Below, one piece after another: positions 32,221 to 39,346 of a stretch of DNA of 40,782 nucleotides. The DNA is from Pseudomonas mandelii (GTDB lineage Bacteria; Pseudomonadota; Gammaproteobacteria; Pseudomonadales; Pseudomonadaceae). The position numbers and the translations under genes were made by a program. Every line of letters starts with the position of its first letter. Position 1 is the first letter of the stretch. The notes beneath the pieces are model-generated. The model was not told where the DNA came from. It did not search any database and worked only from the letters and a program-made list of their open reading frames with translations. The stretch lies in contig NZ_NMOJ01000071.1 in assembly GCF_002251635.1 (NCBI RefSeq), positions 1 to 40,782 of the forward strand. The letters are read 5' to 3'.

Positions 32221-32239
32221 GCCCCTGCCGTCCAGGGGC
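32221..32239 (+). terminator. hairpin after PrtN-like gene
   Basis: GCCCCTG and CAGGGGC form a perfect seven-pair stem around CCGTC, ten bases after the PrtN-like stop. There is no T-run, so termination is doubtful; it may stabilise the upstream message. Confidence 0.45.
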
Positions 32240-32269
32240 AAACAACCAGCACTCAATGAGGCACAGCAC

Positions 32270-32614
32270 ATGAGCAAAGCACGCCCCTTCATCGACACGT
32301 TACGAGATATCGAAGCCGGAGGTCTGCTCGATGAACTCAGCGAAACCCAACACAGCCTGATCGACGCTATCCGCCAGACCGGCAAGGGCGGAGAGCTGAC
32401 CATCAAGCTGACTTACAAGCCAGACGGCAGCGGCCAGATGACCATCAAGGCTGACGTCAAAGCGAAAGAACCGATCCTGACTCGTGGCACATCGCTGTTC
32501 TTCCTGACGCCTGAGGGCAACCTGACCCGCCGCGATCCACGACAACAGGACCTGCCGCTACGCACGGTCAGCGAAGATCAGGCGCCGGACAAACTGCGCC
32601 ACGTCAGTCACTAA
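32270..32614 (+). CDS. hypothetical conserved phage protein
   Basis: A 114-residue protein, MSKARPFIDTLRDIEAGGLL, with ELTIKLTYKPDGSGQMTIKA and an FFLTPEGNLTRRDPRQ end. Small proteins of this type are often found just upstream of DUF2303 genes in Pseudomonas phages; I know no function. It may act with the DUF2303 protein, judging by order alone. Confidence 0.7.
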   Translation: MSKARPFIDTLRDIEAGGLLDELSETQHSLIDAIRQTGKGGELTIKLTYKPDGSGQMTIKADVKAKEPILTRGTSLFFLTPEGNLTRRDPRQQDLPLRTVSEDQAPDKLRHVSH

Positions 32615-32620
32615 TCCTGA

Positions 32621-32656
32621 CTCCAAATCCTCTCACCACAGCATCACCCAATGGAG
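32621..32656 (+). ncRNA. loop-motif site 5, weak hairpin over an SD
   Basis: The exact 10-mer CCTCTCACCA is at 32629-32638. CTCCA (32621-32625) can pair with TGGAG (32652-32656), but the stem is only five pairs and the loop 26 bases. TGGAG is the SD of the DUF2303 gene, so pairing would cover it. The structure is the weakest of the six sites. Confidence 0.5.
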
Positions 32657-32664
32657 CACATCCA

Positions 32665-33486
32665 ATGCAACAAGCGATTCAAGAACTGGTCACCCTCGCC
32701 CAAGCAATCGGCAAGCCGATTGATCACCCAGGGCTGTCGGCGCCCATTGCACTGCTGCCCGATAGCGTGAGCATCAAAGACCTTGAACACCTGCTGCCGA
32801 ACCCCACTCGCACGCGCCAGAAACTCACTGTGCTGGACGCAGAATCGTTCATTGCGTATGTGAATCGATTTGCCAATGACGCTACCGCAGTGTTCTGCAA
32901 CGGCCCCGAAGGCCGCACCTTCTCTGCTGTCATCGACTATCACCAACCAACCAGCCCCGCCTGGCGCGACCATGTCGCCACTTACCGCTGCCCGACCACC
33001 ATCGAATGGGGCCGCTGGAAAGAGACCGACCGTAAGCGCATGGATCAGGCCACCTTCGCCGAATTCATCGAAGAGAATGTCAAGGACATCACTCAGCGCG
33101 AAAACGAAGCAAACGACCCAAGCGCTGCCGACATGCTGGAGATCAGCCGCACTCTCGAAGCCAAGAAAAACATCACCTTCCGCCAAGGCACCCGACTCGA
33201 CAACGGCCAGGTTCAACTGACCTACAACGAAGAAATCGACGGTCGTGCCGGCGAAGCAGGCCAACTGCGCATCCCCGAACAATTCTTCATTGCCGTGAAG
33301 CCGTTCCTTGGTGGTGACGCGTTCTGCGTCCCTGCCCGGTTTCGCTATCGCATTCTGGAAGGTCGCTTGCAAATGTGGTTCGAGCTGGTGCGCCCCGACA
33401 AGGTGCTTGAAGAGGCCTACAACGCCGTTCGGCAGAAGATCCAGAGCGCAATCGGTGACGTACCACTGTACGAAGCCACCCTGTAA
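32665..33486 (+). CDS. DUF2303 family phage protein
   Basis: A 273-residue DUF2303 protein. TVLDAESFIAYVNRFANDAT, GRTFSAVIDYHQP and the C-terminal IPEQFFIAVKPFLGGDAF are characteristic. The family is common in phage early operons with no established role, perhaps in recombination or replication. It is flanked on both sides by loop-motif hairpins. Confidence 0.85.
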   Translation: MQQAIQELVTLAQAIGKPIDHPGLSAPIALLPDSVSIKDLEHLLPNPTRTRQKLTVLDAESFIAYVNRFANDATAVFCNGPEGRTFSAVIDYHQPTSPAWRDHVATYRCPTTIEWGRWKETDRKRMDQATFAEFIEENVKDITQRENEANDPSAADMLEISRTLEAKKNITFRQGTRLDNGQVQLTYNEEIDGRAGEAGQLRIPEQFFIAVKPFLGGDAFCVPARFRYRILEGRLQMWFELVRPDKVLEEAYNAVRQKIQSAIGDVPLYEATL

Positions 33487-33504
33487 CTAAACCCCAAGCA
33501 ACAA

Positions 33505-33542
33505 CCCGCCGCCGGCCTCTCACCAAAAATCACGGCGGTGGG
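33505..33542 (+). ncRNA. loop-motif hairpin 6 after DUF2303 gene
   Basis: CCCGCCGCCG and CGGCGGTGGG form a ten-pair stem with one G-U wobble. The 18-base loop is GCCTCTCACCAAAAATCA. It lies in the 77-base gap between the DUF2303 gene and the next gene. The stem is unrelated in sequence to those of the other copies. Confidence 0.75.
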
Positions 33543-33563
33543 CTCTACTGAGGTTCACAGCAC

Positions 33564-33983
33564 ATGACCACAATTCAAGTTGGCGCGCTGATCGTTCTGA
33601 TCGTACTTGTTGGCCTCACCTATTGGGCAGGCTATCGCGGTGGCCTGATTGATGGCCGCAACGAAGGTATCGACGAAGGCAAGGCCATTCAGCAATCCGA
33701 TAGCTCAGGGACGATCCAGGACCTGAAGCAGATGCTTGATCAGGCGCAGGACCACCGCAAGCATCTGTACGCCCACTATGAGCGCGCCTTGGCCGCCTCA
33801 AAACTAGGGGAACGAGATCGGCTGACTCTGCTGGACATCGCAGAAAAACTGCGAATCGCGGCCGAGACATTCAGCGCATTTCGCACTGGCAAAAAACTCG
33901 AACGAGACACGGTTGCACTCCGCGATCAAGCGCTCGCCATGGCGGATCTTCTGGCGCCGGTAGCTCAGGAGAAAGCAGCATGA
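33564..33983 (+). CDS. hypothetical membrane-anchored early protein
   Basis: A 139-residue protein with one N-terminal membrane segment (VGALIVLIVLVGLTYWAGY, residues 6-24) and a long helical cytoplasmic part (QDLKQMLDQAQDHRKHLYAH and LLDIAEKLRIAAETFSAFRT). A single-pass protein of this shape could act at the cell membrane, for example against superinfection, but nothing identifies a role. It overlaps the DHH gene by four bases. Confidence 0.65.
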   Translation: MTTIQVGALIVLIVLVGLTYWAGYRGGLIDGRNEGIDEGKAIQQSDSSGTIQDLKQMLDQAQDHRKHLYAHYERALAASKLGERDRLTLLDIAEKLRIAAETFSAFRTGKKLERDTVALRDQALAMADLLAPVAQEKAA

Positions 33984-34858
33984 GTGACCAAAAAATCGCT
34001 ACCCTCTGCATCTATCACGGCAACTGTGCTGACGGGTTCGGCGCCGCCTGGGTTGTCCGAAAAGCTCTGGGATCCGATGTCGAATTCCATTCTGCACGCT
34101 ACGGTGACCCCGCCCCAAACGTCACCGGCAAGAACGTCATCATTGTCGACTTCTCCTACAAATACGACGTGCTCGTCGCGCTGGCAGATACAGCCGCGTC
34201 TGTACTCGTGATTGATCACCACAAGACGGCCATGGCTGACCTGGTCGACATACCGCCGGCAGAACCGCACTACGAAGCACAGGAAAAAAATAGAACCGGC
34301 AAACTTCACGCCCTTTTTGACATGAATCGATCAGGCGCGGGCCTGGCCTGGGACTTCTTTTTCCCGGAACAGTCACGTCCGCCATTGATCAACCACATTG
34401 AGGATCGTGACTTGTGGCTATTTAAGCTCGAAGGCACCCGCGAGATCATGGCGGACCTATTCAGCTACCCACAAAACTTCGCGACCTGGGACCGCCTCTT
34501 CGCCGACGAAATCAATTGGATACGCCTCGATGGAGTAGCCATCAATCGCCAGCACCAAAAGACCGTAGCAGACCTGGTGAGCACCACCAGACGCCGCATG
34601 CTTATCGGCGGGCATGATGTGCCCGTGGCCAATCTGCCATACATGTTTGCGAGCGATGCCGGGCAGCTTATGGCTGAAGGCGAGCTCTTCGCCGGGTCTT
34701 ACTTCGATACTCCTGATGGTCGAATCTTCAGTCTGCGCAGCACGGACGCCGGCATGGACGTATCCGAGATAGCCAAACAATACGGCGGCGGCGGACATCG
34801 CAATGCAGCTGGGTTCAAGGTTTCGTTCGACCATTCTCTTGCGCAGGGCCGAGCATGA
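33980..34858 (+). CDS. DHH-family phosphoesterase
   Basis: A 292-residue DHH/DHHA1 phosphoesterase. HGNCADGFGAAWV (about residues 13-25), the FSYKYD segment, IDHHKTA (about 78-84) and IEDRDLWLF provide the metal-binding residues. KQYGGGGHRNAAGFKV near the end is the DHHA1 substrate motif. Relatives cleave short RNAs or cyclic dinucleotides. In a phage early operon it may recycle nucleotides or remove a defence signal; the substrate cannot be read from the sequence. Confidence 0.85.
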   Translation: MSDQKIATLCIYHGNCADGFGAAWVVRKALGSDVEFHSARYGDPAPNVTGKNVIIVDFSYKYDVLVALADTAASVLVIDHHKTAMADLVDIPPAEPHYEAQEKNRTGKLHALFDMNRSGAGLAWDFFFPEQSRPPLINHIEDRDLWLFKLEGTREIMADLFSYPQNFATWDRLFADEINWIRLDGVAINRQHQKTVADLVSTTRRRMLIGGHDVPVANLPYMFASDAGQLMAEGELFAGSYFDTPDGRIFSLRSTDAGMDVSEIAKQYGGGGHRNAAGFKVSFDHSLAQGRA

Positions 34859-35583
34859 ACAATGAATTTCAGCGCGAAGAGCGCTACGTCGTGTTCAAAA
34901 TTTCAAAACTCGACTCTGATGCTTTCGTTAAGGCAAAGCAGCTTGAAGCCTTGAACAACGCCTTTCTTGAAGACGCTCGTGTCGAGTGCGTCGTTGTTGA
35001 GGCGGATTGGCCGGAATACGAACGTGTGTGGACGATGATCGAAGCGCGAGTGACTGGCAAGGTATCTGCCGTCGATACACCAGAAGTTTTGGCGGTCGTA
35101 GCGGAAACGGAAAGTGCTTTTCCGGAAACGATGGTGATCCATCGGGATGCCATTGACGCAGTACCCGTCGGAACCGAGTTGATCGACCGCGCACACTTCA
35201 CTCGACTGCAAGCCGAGATTTTCGCGCTGATAGGTCTGACGCCAGGTCTGCCGCCCCGTCCACCCGAGGGACAAGGGTTGCCACGCTATGGACTCCGCTG
35301 GAACGGCCCCAGCCAACCACTGGTGGTACCCATGGAGGATGGATATTGGACGCCTTGGCACCTGGCCGACCAGCTCAGAACGGAGAACTTAGAATTGCAG
35401 CGAGCAGACGAATGTTGGTCCGCCGTTGTGAGCTATATGACCGGCGCCGGAAGAATGGAAGAGCCGATGGAGTTCCTGCGGTGCTGGAATGAAGGCAACT
35501 TTGAGGCTATTCGAAAGGAATGGGCGGACGCTCCGAAGGAAGTCTTTTATGCCGATCCTCTATCCAATGGGGAGGCATCATGA
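34855..35583 (+). CDS. hypothetical early protein
   Basis: A 242-residue protein with no family recognised for the first half (EERYVVFKISKLDSDAFVKA). The second half has YGLRWNGPSQPLVVPMEDGY and WTPWHLADQL, a compact segment with several tryptophans that looks like a separate domain. It could be a fusion of two small phage genes. It overlaps both neighbours by four bases. Confidence 0.65.
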   Translation: MNNEFQREERYVVFKISKLDSDAFVKAKQLEALNNAFLEDARVECVVVEADWPEYERVWTMIEARVTGKVSAVDTPEVLAVVAETESAFPETMVIHRDAIDAVPVGTELIDRAHFTRLQAEIFALIGLTPGLPPRPPEGQGLPRYGLRWNGPSQPLVVPMEDGYWTPWHLADQLRTENLELQRADECWSAVVSYMTGAGRMEEPMEFLRCWNEGNFEAIRKEWADAPKEVFYADPLSNGEAS

Positions 35584-36279
35584 ACACTGCCACTATCAAA
35601 GAGCGCCCGATTCTATTTAGTGCACCAATGGTGCGCGCAATTCAGGAAGGCCGGAAGACGGTTACGCGACGGCCTATCCGGTTCCAGCCCGACGTGCCAG
35701 TTACCGACGCCATTCCCCGGCGCAACTTCCCGCACGGGCCTGCCACGATCGATTGGTACTGGCGACCCAAGCATGGGCACCTGAATGGCGTGCCAAGCGC
35801 CGGCTGGGACTTCAAGTGCCCGTATGGGCAGCCTGGCGACAGACTGTGGGTACGCGAGACCTGGTTCTGTGATCATTTCGAAGCGAGGCTGCGCGAATTT
35901 ACCGTGCATCCTGCACCCTTGCCGAGTATGGGCTCTGGCAAATCCCCGAGAAAGCGGACTGGAAGCCGGATACCGAGGAAATGTTGTATGAGGGCGCGTG
36001 GCGTCCATCAATCCATATGCCCCGCTGGGCCAGCCGCATCCTGCTGGAGATCACCGACGTGCGCGTCGAGCGGTTGCAGGACATCAGCGACGAGCAGGCC
36101 AAGGCCGAAGGCGTGCGCCTCTACACCGATCATGCTGAGCTGGGTGATTGGTGGCACGTCGAGGGGATCGAGACCTACAGCGCTGACCCGCTAAAATCGT
36201 TTGAGCTGCTCTGGTCATCCGTCGCCGGGACGCAAACCCAAGGGTCTGGGTAGTCGAGTTCAAACAGGTGAAACCATGA
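35580..36279 (+). pseudogene. ASCH-like phage protein, two frameshifts
   Basis: Three frames together read as one phage protein. The first encodes ERPILFSAPMVRAIQEGRKT then [20 protein letters not shown]. Near 35885 a one-base slip moves the match to a second frame ([31 protein letters not shown]). Near 36225 a second slip is needed for [16 protein letters not shown], which stops at 36279. That stop would overlap the next gene's ATG (ATGA), as elsewhere in this operon, which supports the reconstruction. The family binds RNA or modified bases through an ASCH fold. It is either decayed or affected by sequencing errors. Confidence 0.75.
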
Positions 36280-36446
36280 CCGCCCTTCGCCGAACAGTCC
36301 GAATCCGTCGCGGGCAAATGCCGCCCCTCGACCTGGTCACGATCTGCGACAAGTGCAACAAGTCGCGGGCCCATGGCAACCACGAACAATGCAGCAAGCA
36401 GCGCCAAGCTGAAGGCATCGCACGTCGAGCCCAGGAGAGTCAGTAA
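36276..36446 (+). CDS. small cysteine/histidine-rich protein
   Basis: A 56-residue basic protein, MTALRRTVRIRRGQMPPLDL followed by CDKCNKSRAHGNHEQCSK. The spaced cysteines and histidines could bind one zinc ion. The start ATG at 36276 follows AGGTGA. It overlaps the AlpA-like gene by one base. Unknown function, perhaps DNA or RNA binding. Confidence 0.65.
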   Translation: MTALRRTVRIRRGQMPPLDLVTICDKCNKSRAHGNHEQCSKQRQAEGIARRAQESQ

Positions 36447-36649
36447 TGGACGGACTGGACAGATATCTTAGGGAGGCAGAGGTGCTACGAGTAACTTCGC
36501 TTTCCCATGCAACTCTGTGGCGCGAAGTAAAAGCGAAAAGGTTCCCCGCACAGGTACGCATTTCACCTGGTCGAGTTGGCTGGCGGGCATCCGAAATTGC
36601 CATCTGGCAAAGCGCACCCGCCGAGTGGGGTCAGCGTGAAGCGGCCTGA
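36446..36649 (+). CDS. AlpA-like regulator / excisionase candidate
   Basis: A 67-residue AlpA/MerR-like HTH protein: YLREAEVLRVTSLSHATLWR followed by EVKAKRFPAQVRISPGRVGW. AlpA proteins regulate integrase or act as excisionases. It is the last gene of the rightward operon and faces the integrase, so it is the best excisionase candidate here. Confidence 0.82.
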   Translation: MDGLDRYLREAEVLRVTSLSHATLWREVKAKRFPAQVRISPGRVGWRASEIAIWQSAPAEWGQREAA

Positions 36650-36740
36650 TCAGGCCACCACTTTTTCCTCATCTACCAACATGCAGCCTTTGAATCAAGG
36701 GCTGCAAGTTTTCCCTGAAGTAGACATAGCAGTCGAAATG
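36650..36740 (-). pseudogene. decayed second copy of integrase 3' end
   Basis: On the minus strand this reads HFDCYVYFREN, then in a shifted frame ALDSKAACW, a stop, and MRKKWW. The intact integrase ends HYDRYDYFKEK, ALDVWAAWLMKEAKVV. At DNA level 36697-36740 matches 37559-37603 at roughly four of five positions with a one-base gap. It has one frameshift and one stop. The gene at 36741-37370 lies between this remnant and the intact integrase, all in one orientation. A GCAGCC/GGCTGC hairpin followed by AAGTTTT (36683-36712) could also end the rightward operon. Confidence 0.75.
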
Positions 36741-37370
36741 TTAAGCAAGAGACTGAGCCTTGGCATACTTCATGATCGTCCTCTCCACATGAGCGTTTGC
36801 AAGGCGATATACCTCTTTAAGCTCGATCCCAAATGCCTTCGACACGTCATCAAAAGTTGGAACCAGCCCGGACAAATTCGTGCGCCGTAGACGGCTTTTC
36901 ACTTTCTCGAAAACTTTATTCAGCACCTGCTCCTCATCGACATACCTTCTCAGGCTGGCTAGCTTGTAAGGATCAGAAAAGCAATCGGAGGAAGCTTCAA
37001 CAATCGACACGTATTCCGACATGTCTACCGAGAAGGCGGGCTCTGTGTAGAAGTGGCGGATGCAAATTGCTCTAATTTGCTCATCGGCCTCAGAGACCTG
37101 CTCCCACATTTCCTGCCTCTCACGCTCAGCCTCTTCTTCAGCGTCCTCTTCGGCCTTGATGAGCCGCTCCACCTGCATCTCCACCTTAGTGGCGATGGCG
37201 AGCAGTTCCAAATCGTCCTGTTGATAAGCGACTTGTTTCAGAAACGTTGCAGCGCCAAGGACTTTATAGTCTAGAAAATATTCGTAATCGTCATAGTCTG
37301 TTTCAGTGGCCGTTTGAGCTTCCAAGCGGCTAACCCAGGCTTGCAAAGTAGCCTTGATCGAATCGCGCAT
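36741..37370 (-). CDS. hypothetical cargo protein beside integrase
   Basis: A 209-residue acidic protein, MRDSIKATLQAWVSRLEAQT, with a coiled-coil (LIKAEEDAEEEAERERQEMW, residues 70-90) and a C-terminal helical region (LRRTNLSGLVPTFDDVSKAF, GIELKEVYRLANAHVERTIM) that could be an HTH. No family was recognised. It is on the opposite strand from the early operon and flanked by two copies of the int 3' end. That is the setting of lysogenic-conversion or defence genes expressed from the prophage; the role is unknown. Confidence 0.7.
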   Translation of the reverse strand: MRDSIKATLQAWVSRLEAQTATETDYDDYEYFLDYKVLGAATFLKQVAYQQDDLELLAIATKVEMQVERLIKAEEDAEEEAERERQEMWEQVSEADEQIRAICIRHFYTEPAFSVDMSEYVSIVEASSDCFSDPYKLASLRRYVDEEQVLNKVFEKVKSRLRRTNLSGLVPTFDDVSKAFGIELKEVYRLANAHVERTIMKYAKAQSLA

Positions 37371-37511
37371 ACATCTTCCCTATCGACTGCGTAAACCATT
37401 TATCACGGTAGCAAGTGTTCACCTGCAACCAACTCATCCACTATTTTCCATGGGATTGTATCGCTATCGACTCGTGGTCGAGAACGACCACCCATGGAAC
37501 GTCAATAATCC
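37371..37511. repeat. nested inverted repeats after integrase
   Basis: The gap of 141 bases has no gene. TTCCATGGG (37446-37454) and CCCATGGAA (37491-37499) are a perfect nine-base inverted repeat. Inside it GTGGTCG (37474-37480) and CGACCAC (37485-37491) form a hairpin with an AGAA loop. It lies just beyond the integrase stop; without a T-run it is a poor terminator and may be a protein site. Confidence 0.55.
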
Positions 37512-38711
37512 CTAAACTACGACCTTTGCTTCCTTCATAAGCCAAGCAGCCCAGACATCCAGGGCTGCCTGTTTTTCTTTGAAGTAGTCATAGCGGTCAT
37601 AGTGCTTGGACGAAACATCAGAAAATGCATGCCCCTGAATCCGGTCCCGGATTTCCTTGCTGATCCCAGCCACCCCCATCAAGGTTTTACACGTCCTGCG
37701 AATATCCCTCAGCGTGAATGGTCCGGCGAAGTCTTTCTTATGCCTTGAGTAAAGCTTGCTGACCGCCCGCGACAACGAGTTGGTGTGAATTGATTCGGTG
37801 AGATCCTTGCCGGAGAACGGGTATGCATCTTTGGCAGTGATCATCGACAATCGCTCCAGGCAACCCAATGCCAGCTCATTAAGCGGCACAGCGTGCGCAG
37901 TGCGCTCCCCCGCCTTGCCTTTCGCATCCCGGATCAAGACGTGATCCTTGTGATACATGCTCCGGTCCGAGGTCAGCAATTGGGTAGGTCGCTGGCCACC
38001 CGTGGCGATAAGAAACTTGATTAGCTCAGACGTCACGATACTCAGCTCTTCCGGCAGCAGGTTCCACAGCACGCCCAGCTCTGTTACCGATAGCGCCCGC
38101 TCTCCCGGCTTCTCCCAATCTTTCTGCACCGGCACTCCCGCCACCGGGTTGTGTTTCAGCCCGAACTGAATACCGTCTTTCAGATACTCCCGAGGGTTGT
38201 TTTCCTGGTTGAGTCCGTGCTGAAACGCCGCATGCAGCCGGGCTCTGACTCGGTTCGTAAACGTGGTCACACCGGCCTGAATCATCTTCGACAGAATGTC
38301 CTTGATGTGGCCAGGTTCAACCAGGGTGGCCGGCAGCTTCGCAATCTCTGGATGCGGCTCGGTGACGTATTTCTTGAATGACCACTTCACATCATCGTGC
38401 GATGCCGCGCCTTCGGCCTTGAGCTTTGAAACATACGAATCGAGGAGCAGCGAGAGTGAACCACCAGACGCATCGGTTTCGCCGGCCTCACTGCAAAGGA
38501 GCCGCGCATCGGACAATGTCATGTCCGGCCAATTGCCCAGCTTTTTGCGGCGGATCTTCTGCTGGATATAGCGAACGTAATAAAGCTCTTTGACGCCGGT
38601 GGTTTTAACCTTGACTACCAGTACACCGCTGCCGCGAGAACCTCGCTGATCGGATCGCGTGTAGTCGGTCTCGCCGGGTTTCATTGATCGTATCTGTTTG
38701 TCTGTTAGCAT
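37512..38711 (-). CDS. int: tyrosine integrase, P4-like
   Basis: A 399-residue tyrosine recombinase. The N-terminal part (LTDKQIRSMKPGETDYTRSD) resembles the DUF4102-type arm-binding domain of P4-like integrases. Catalytic residues: R241 in ATGGQRPTQLL, R338 in FTLRDIRRT, H361 in IQGHAFSD and nucleophile Y371 in SKHYDRYDYF. The HxxR box has an arginine in place of the histidine (LRDIR). It integrates and excises the prophage, probably at the nearby tRNA-Gly. Start ATG at 38711, close to direct repeats that may be its arm sites. Confidence 0.92.
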   Translation of the reverse strand: MLTDKQIRSMKPGETDYTRSDQRGSRGSGVLVVKVKTTGVKELYYVRYIQQKIRRKKLGNWPDMTLSDARLLCSEAGETDASGGSLSLLLDSYVSKLKAEGAASHDDVKWSFKKYVTEPHPEIAKLPATLVEPGHIKDILSKMIQAGVTTFTNRVRARLHAAFQHGLNQENNPREYLKDGIQFGLKHNPVAGVPVQKDWEKPGERALSVTELGVLWNLLPEELSIVTSELIKFLIATGGQRPTQLLTSDRSMYHKDHVLIRDAKGKAGERTAHAVPLNELALGCLERLSMITAKDAYPFSGKDLTESIHTNSLSRAVSKLYSRHKKDFAGPFTLRDIRRTCKTLMGVAGISKEIRDRIQGHAFSDVSSKHYDRYDYFKEKQAALDVWAAWLMKEAKVVV

Positions 38712-38743
38712 CAGGTAAGGTGTCTGTTAGAGGTGTCTGTTAG
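38699..38743 (-). repeat. TGTCTGTTAG direct repeats at int start
   Basis: TGTCTGTTAG occurs at 38699-38708 (inside the start of int), 38721-38730 and 38734-38743. The last two extend to GGTGTCTGTTAG and lie 13 bases apart. Repeats beside an integrase and its target are typical of arm-type or excisionase sites. Confidence 0.6.
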
Positions 38744-38769
38744 CCGGAATTAACAGCAGATTACCTGAT
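38710..38769. promoter_or_regulatory. ATCAGGTAA / TTACCTGAT inverted repeat upstream of int
   Basis: A perfect nine-base inverted repeat (38710-38718 and 38761-38769) flanks the TGTCTGTTAG repeats. Each arm contains the half-site TTACC found in the CI operators. It could be where CI or Cro acts on int, or part of attP. The remaining stretch to 38841 is AT-rich and holds TATAAC at 38812, a possible -10 of the tRNA gene. Confidence 0.5.
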
Positions 38770-38841
38770 ACGCAGTGAGACTAGAAATGTGGTTTTAATG
38801 CATTGATTTATAACGATTTTTAGCACCGTCAGCCGCTCTGA

Positions 38842-38915
38842 GCGGGTGTCGTATAATGGCATTACTCCAGCTTCCCAAGCTGATAACGAGGGTTCGATTC
38901 CCTTCACCCGCTCCA
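38842..38915 (+). tRNA. tRNA-Gly (anticodon CCC)
   Basis: A complete 74-base cloverleaf: GCGGGTG acceptor arm pairs with CACCCGC near the 3' end, followed by TCCA with encoded CCA. The anticodon arm CCAGC-TTCCCAA-GCTGA places CCC at 38874-38876. The T-arm GAGGGTTCGATTCCCTT is typical. Its proximity to the integrase makes it the probable attachment gene, though the integrase lies on the 5' side. Confidence 0.95.
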
Positions 38916-38963
38916 ATCGAATTTTTGTCTCACGTTGATTTTTGACGGGAGATGCAGGTAAAG

Positions 38964-38993
38964 AAAAAACCGGCCTTGATGGCCGGTTTTTTT
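38964..38993 (+). terminator. terminator after tRNA-Gly
   Basis: AACCGGCC and GGCCGGTT pair around TTGAT, with an A-run before and a T-run after. It can act in both directions and ends the tRNA transcript. Confidence 0.92.
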
Positions 38994-39139
38994 GTGTCTG
39001 GGGTTTGGTGGAATTGCCTTTTGCCCTTACCGGTACGGCGGTTACGACTAAGCTGAGTTTCGTTAACGTTTTTTTGGGAATGACAGTTTTAGTATAAAAT
39101 ATCGAGGCCAAAACGCCGCTGGTCGAGCTGTATCGCCAC

Positions 39140-39346
39140 ATGGAGAAGACTATTTACGCCACGCCGCAGGCACTCAAAGATGAGCTTAGAACGGCGAGCA
39201 TTCTCAAGGGCGGCAGGGTTGTTTTCAACGTGGGCGGCAACAAGTACCGAGTGATCATGGCGATCGACTATCAACGACAGCTGGGTTTCATCCGTTTCGT
39301 AGGGACCCATGCGCAATACGACCAGATCAACGCGGAGACCGTGTGA
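39140..39346 (+). CDS. higB: HigB-type toxin, possibly N-terminally shortened
   Basis: A 68-residue protein whose core LKDELRTASILKGGRVVFNV followed by GGNKYRVIMAIDY and GFIRFVGTHAQYDQINAETV is the HigB mRNA-interferase fold of the HigB/RelE superfamily. Known homologues are 90-100 residues and start about 25 residues earlier. Here the frame is open back to 39098 (IEAKTPLVELYRHM) but no ATG, GTG or TTG lies at the usual start. The toxin may be truncated and inactive, or start at 39140. It is followed by HigA with a one-base overlap. Confidence 0.75.
   Translation: MEKTIYATPQALKDELRTASILKGGRVVFNVGGNKYRVIMAIDYQRQLGFIRFVGTHAQYDQINAETV

Noticed and set aside
37108-37118. CCTCTCACG, near-match to the loop motif
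   Set aside because: One mismatch, inside a gene and in antisense; treated as chance.
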